A stretch of DNA of 38,271 bases from NCBI GenBank assembly GCA_947476895.1, contig CANJRX010000022.1:1-38271 (forward strand), given 5' to 3'. Positions 36,229-38,271 of the stretch are shown here, piece after piece. Both the position numbers and the translations under genes were made by a program. The notes below the pieces were generated by a model. That model saw only the letters and a program-made list of their open reading frames with translations. It was not told the DNA's origin and did no database searches. This DNA is from Fidelibacterota bacterium (lineage in GTDB: Bacteria > Pseudomonadota > Alphaproteobacteria > Rhodospirillales > Rhodospirillaceae). Position 1 is the first letter of the stretch. Each line of letters begins with the position of its first letter.

Positions 36229-36417
36229 CCTGACCGATTTTCTTTACCAGTCGTGATGTTAGTTTACTGCATGTTTTGGCTCTGTTCGAGTGGTACTGGA
36301 ATCGGGCTATAGGTCACCGGCGCCGGCGGCCTATAGCCCGATTCCAGTACCACTCGATCAGACCGCTATCATGCAGTAAACTAACATTACCACTGGTACA
36401 GAAAATCGGTCAGGTCA
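36226..36417. repeat. 192-bp near-perfect palindrome (MITE-like element)
   Basis: Two 88-bp arms (36226-36313 and 36330-36417) are reverse complements with 9 mismatches and no indels, around a 16-bp centre that itself contains the palindrome CCGGCGCCGG (36317-36326) on the same axis. The ends read TGACCTGACCG...CGGTCAGGTCA. No transposase is encoded and I see no target-site duplication in the flanks. It supplies the stop codon of the truncated dehydrogenase. A non-autonomous mobile element or remnant of paired IS ends is the likeliest identity. Confidence 0.75.
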
Positions 36418-36502
36418 TCCTCCTTGCCACAAATCGGCATTATGAAAGATGTCTCGCGAGTCCTTACGATCCTACAGATATGTGACAATGCCACGATTCG
36501 CC

Positions 36503-37384
36503 TTAACCGGGATACAACACCCTCACCACCGCATGGTCGGTGGTGACATGCACCGGAAGGCGCGCAACGATGTCGCCATCTGCCTGAACCGGTTGTCCGG
36601 CGGCACCCCGCACCACCACATCGCGCCCGCGTACAATTTGAACATCGCGCCACATCGTCAACCGACCCAGAATCAAGCCGAGACCATAACGCAGGACACT
36701 AAGCACGCCGCGGCCAGACATCAGCACAACATTGAATTGATCATCAGCGAGCACAGCTGCCGGAGCAGCGACGAAACGCCCGCCGTAGAGTCGTCCGTTA
36801 CAGACCACGACGGAAGACGCGCGGTAGCTAGTGCCGTCTATGGTGATCTCGCAGGGCTCCGATGGATTCCCCAAAGCATGTTTGATGGCTTGTAAAACAT
36901 AGGCCAGCGACCCAAACCGAGTTTTGAGGCGCAAGGATACGTCAGCGACCACATTAGCGTCGAAACCAACCCCCAACATCATGACAAAACGGCGGCCGTT
37001 GGCCCGCCCCACATGAATCGGTCGCGGCATACCGAAGGCAAGCGTACGCGCAACGGTTTTGGTTCCCAAACCGAGACCGATTTCACGAGCCAGCACGTTC
37101 GCGGTTCCTAGAGGAACGATGCCGATGTCTATAACTTTGGCATCAAGCCCATTGATAATTTCATTAATCGTGCCGTCGCCTCCGGCGGCGGCGATGACAT
37201 CGACAGTGGCGGCCGCATCGCGGGCGATAGACTCAGCCTGTCCTGGCCACGAGGTCTCCGCAACTTCAACACTGCAGCCGAGAGCACGAACAGCTGCGAT
37301 CACGCGATCAAGGCGCGCGCGGCGACGGTGACCCGCCGCTGGGTTGAATATAATAAGAATGCGGCGCGGCGGAATTGCCTGCAT
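36503..37384 (-). CDS. Diacylglycerol kinase/sphingosine kinase-family lipid kinase
   Basis: The 293-residue product opens with RRILIIFNPAAGHRR and has the nucleotide-binding signature AAGGDGTINEIINGL (about 65-79), then IGIVPLGTANVLAREI, all standard for the bacterial DagK/YegS family. These kinases phosphorylate diacylglycerol or related lipids in membrane lipid turnover. The C-terminal beta domain contains VVCNGRLYGGRFVAAP and QADGDIVARLPVHV. ATG 37384 follows the stop of the sulfatase-like gene by 11 bp, so the two form an operon; LTA-synthase-type enzymes release diacylglycerol, which this kinase could recycle. That link is inference. Confidence 0.92.
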   Translation of the reverse strand: MQAIPPRRILIIFNPAAGHRRRARLDRVIAAVRALGCSVEVAETSWPGQAESIARDAAATVDVIAAAGGDGTINEIINGLDAKVIDIGIVPLGTANVLAREIGLGLGTKTVARTLAFGMPRPIHVGRANGRRFVMMLGVGFDANVVADVSLRLKTRFGSLAYVLQAIKHALGNPSEPCEITIDGTSYRASSVVVCNGRLYGGRFVAAPAAVLADDQFNVVLMSGRGVLSVLRYGLGLILGRLTMWRDVQIVRGRDVVVRGAAGQPVQADGDIVARLPVHVTTDHAVVRVLYPG

Positions 37385-37395
37385 GAGCGGATCGA

Positions 37396-38271
37396 CTAGT
37401 AAAAGAACTTGGCGAAGGCGTCATTGACGCCAAGGCGCGCGGCATCCCCACAGAGCGAGACATCATCATCGCAATCCCAAAATAGGCGCCGCTCGAGAGA
37501 GGAGAATCCATCGAGCTTGAAGCCAAACTCCTGGAGCGCCAGCGGTGCTAGCATCACCGCGTCCAATGCTTTGTCGCCGCGCGCCGGGATCGCCGTACCG
37601 CTACAGGCGAAGCTAACACAGCGAATGTCGTATGCGGTGAAGTACCATGCAGCACGCTCATGCAGGTTTGCCATGAAATCTGGCTGGTGATCGCCAAAAG
37701 TTATTACGCCGGCCTTGCGGCCGCGCTGCGCGAGGGCATCCAGAAAGACGCCGTAGGCATCGTCGCTTTGCTCGAAACGCGCAATGTAGTCTGCAATGGG
37801 GTCCCCGGAGTCGTGAGGGCCATGCTGGTTAATCGTCAGCATCATTGCCACGACCGGGCCGTCGCTTTCTCCGATCTTCTTCAGCATAGCGTCGTAAAGC
37901 CTGGAGTCAGCTATCTGCCAGTCCCAACCTTTGCTGATACCTAAGGATTCCGGATCGTAAAACTCGTCAACGCCGATAGAAGTATAGAAATTACGTGCGT
38001 TTATGAAATTTCCGGGAACTGGATAGAACACCACAGTCCGGTAACCCAAGGCCTTCAAACGCGTGAAGGTCGACTGCTTGATGCGTTCCGCGAGTTGATA
38101 AAATACGTAAAGACCGTCGTTACCGAATTCCTGTGGCCGCATTTGCGTGGTTACGGCGAATTCGGTCTTCCATGTAGCCCCGGCGAAAGTATGCACATGC
38201 AGGATGCCGCTATATCCATCCGCGTTCGAAAGCTTGGATTTTGTGAACAAGGCATGAGGCTCATAGCCTGC
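37396..38271 (-). CDS. LTA-synthase/sulfatase-superfamily protein, 5' end outside the window
   Basis: The frame is open to the right edge, giving 291 C-terminal residues of a larger protein. Alkaline-phosphatase-superfamily motifs are present: FAGATWKTEFAVTTQ (near the catalytic Thr region in LTA synthases), LTINQHGPHDSG and VITFGDHQPDF, whose Asp-His pair binds metal. Such enzymes are membrane-anchored phosphoglycerol or phosphoethanolamine transferases, or sulfatases, acting on envelope glycans and lipids. The N-terminal membrane helices would lie beyond 38271. A TTG at 38250 in the frame is internal, not a start. It is upstream of the lipid kinase gene with an 11-bp gap. Confidence 0.8.
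   Translation of the reverse strand, partial: AGYEPHALFTKSKLSNADGYSGILHVHTFAGATWKTEFAVTTQMRPQEFGNDGLYVFYQLAERIKQSTFTRLKALGYRTVVFYPVPGNFINARNFYTSIGVDEFYDPESLGISKGWDWQIADSRLYDAMLKKIGESDGPVVAMMLTINQHGPHDSGDPIADYIARFEQSDDAYGVFLDALAQRGRKAGVITFGDHQPDFMANLHERAAWYFTAYDIRCVSFACSGTAIPARGDKALDAVMLAPLALQEFGFKLDGFSSLERRLFWDCDDDVSLCGDAARLGVNDAFAKFFY

Overview
The window looks like chromosomal DNA of an alphaproteobacterium, moderately GC-rich, and I cannot place it below class. Pointers are methionine synthase split into two proteins joined by an ATGA overlap, sigma-EcfG-type promoters (GGAAC-N16-CGTT), a large TipN-like membrane coiled-coil protein, an entericidin paired with an ECF sigma gene, and frequent ATGA or short-gap operons. 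I see no phage, plasmid, CRISPR or intact insertion sequence. The first 79 bases are a pure C run and look artefactual.

Layout. 278-3968: a small hypothetical gene, a class I photolyase, a convergent GNAT gene whose end is antisense to the photolyase, and CorA. 3972-10140 (minus): the 1003-residue coiled-coil protein, an Atm1/ABCB7-type exporter and an EF-hand protein. 10557-14356 (plus): metH in two pieces. 14369-15323: a small membrane protein and tRNA-Asp(GTC). 15345-19896 (minus): a cluster of exported proteins (SGNH hydrolase, M28 peptidase, TPR protein, and a coiled-coil protein interrupted by an in-frame TGA). 20060-22873 (minus): a fragment of a sulfate-binding protein, an Rrf2 regulator, a TauE/SafE permease, an NAD(P)-binding protein and an SMR exporter. 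23020-25704: an aldo/keto reductase and a divergent DegP-type protease. 25788-29827 (minus): ECF sigma factor, entericidin, Crp/Fnr regulator and a SulP-STAS-cNMP fusion. 29970-34493 (plus): an alpha/beta-hydrolase protein, an O-GlcNAc-transferase-like TPR glycosyltransferase and an FMN-binding-domain protein. 34496-36417: a frameshifted secreted protein and a truncated sorbosone-dehydrogenase-like lipoprotein that share a divergent region holding two perfect EcfG-type promoters; the lipoprotein gene is cut off by a 192-bp near-perfect palindrome. 36503-38271 (minus): a lipid-kinase-like protein and the end of an LTA-synthase/sulfatase-type protein running off the window.

Themes. General stress response appears as the divergent EcfG promoters, a weaker match before the EF-hand gene, and the ECF sigma/entericidin pair. 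Sulfur handling appears as the Rrf2-TauE pair, the sulfate-binding-protein remnant and the SulP fusion. Cyclic-nucleotide-type sensing appears twice next to each other, with a perfect Crp/Fnr-shaped palindrome nearby. The window also carries four gene lesions (nonsense codon, gene fragment, one-base frameshift, palindrome truncation), which should be separated into real decay and sequence error.
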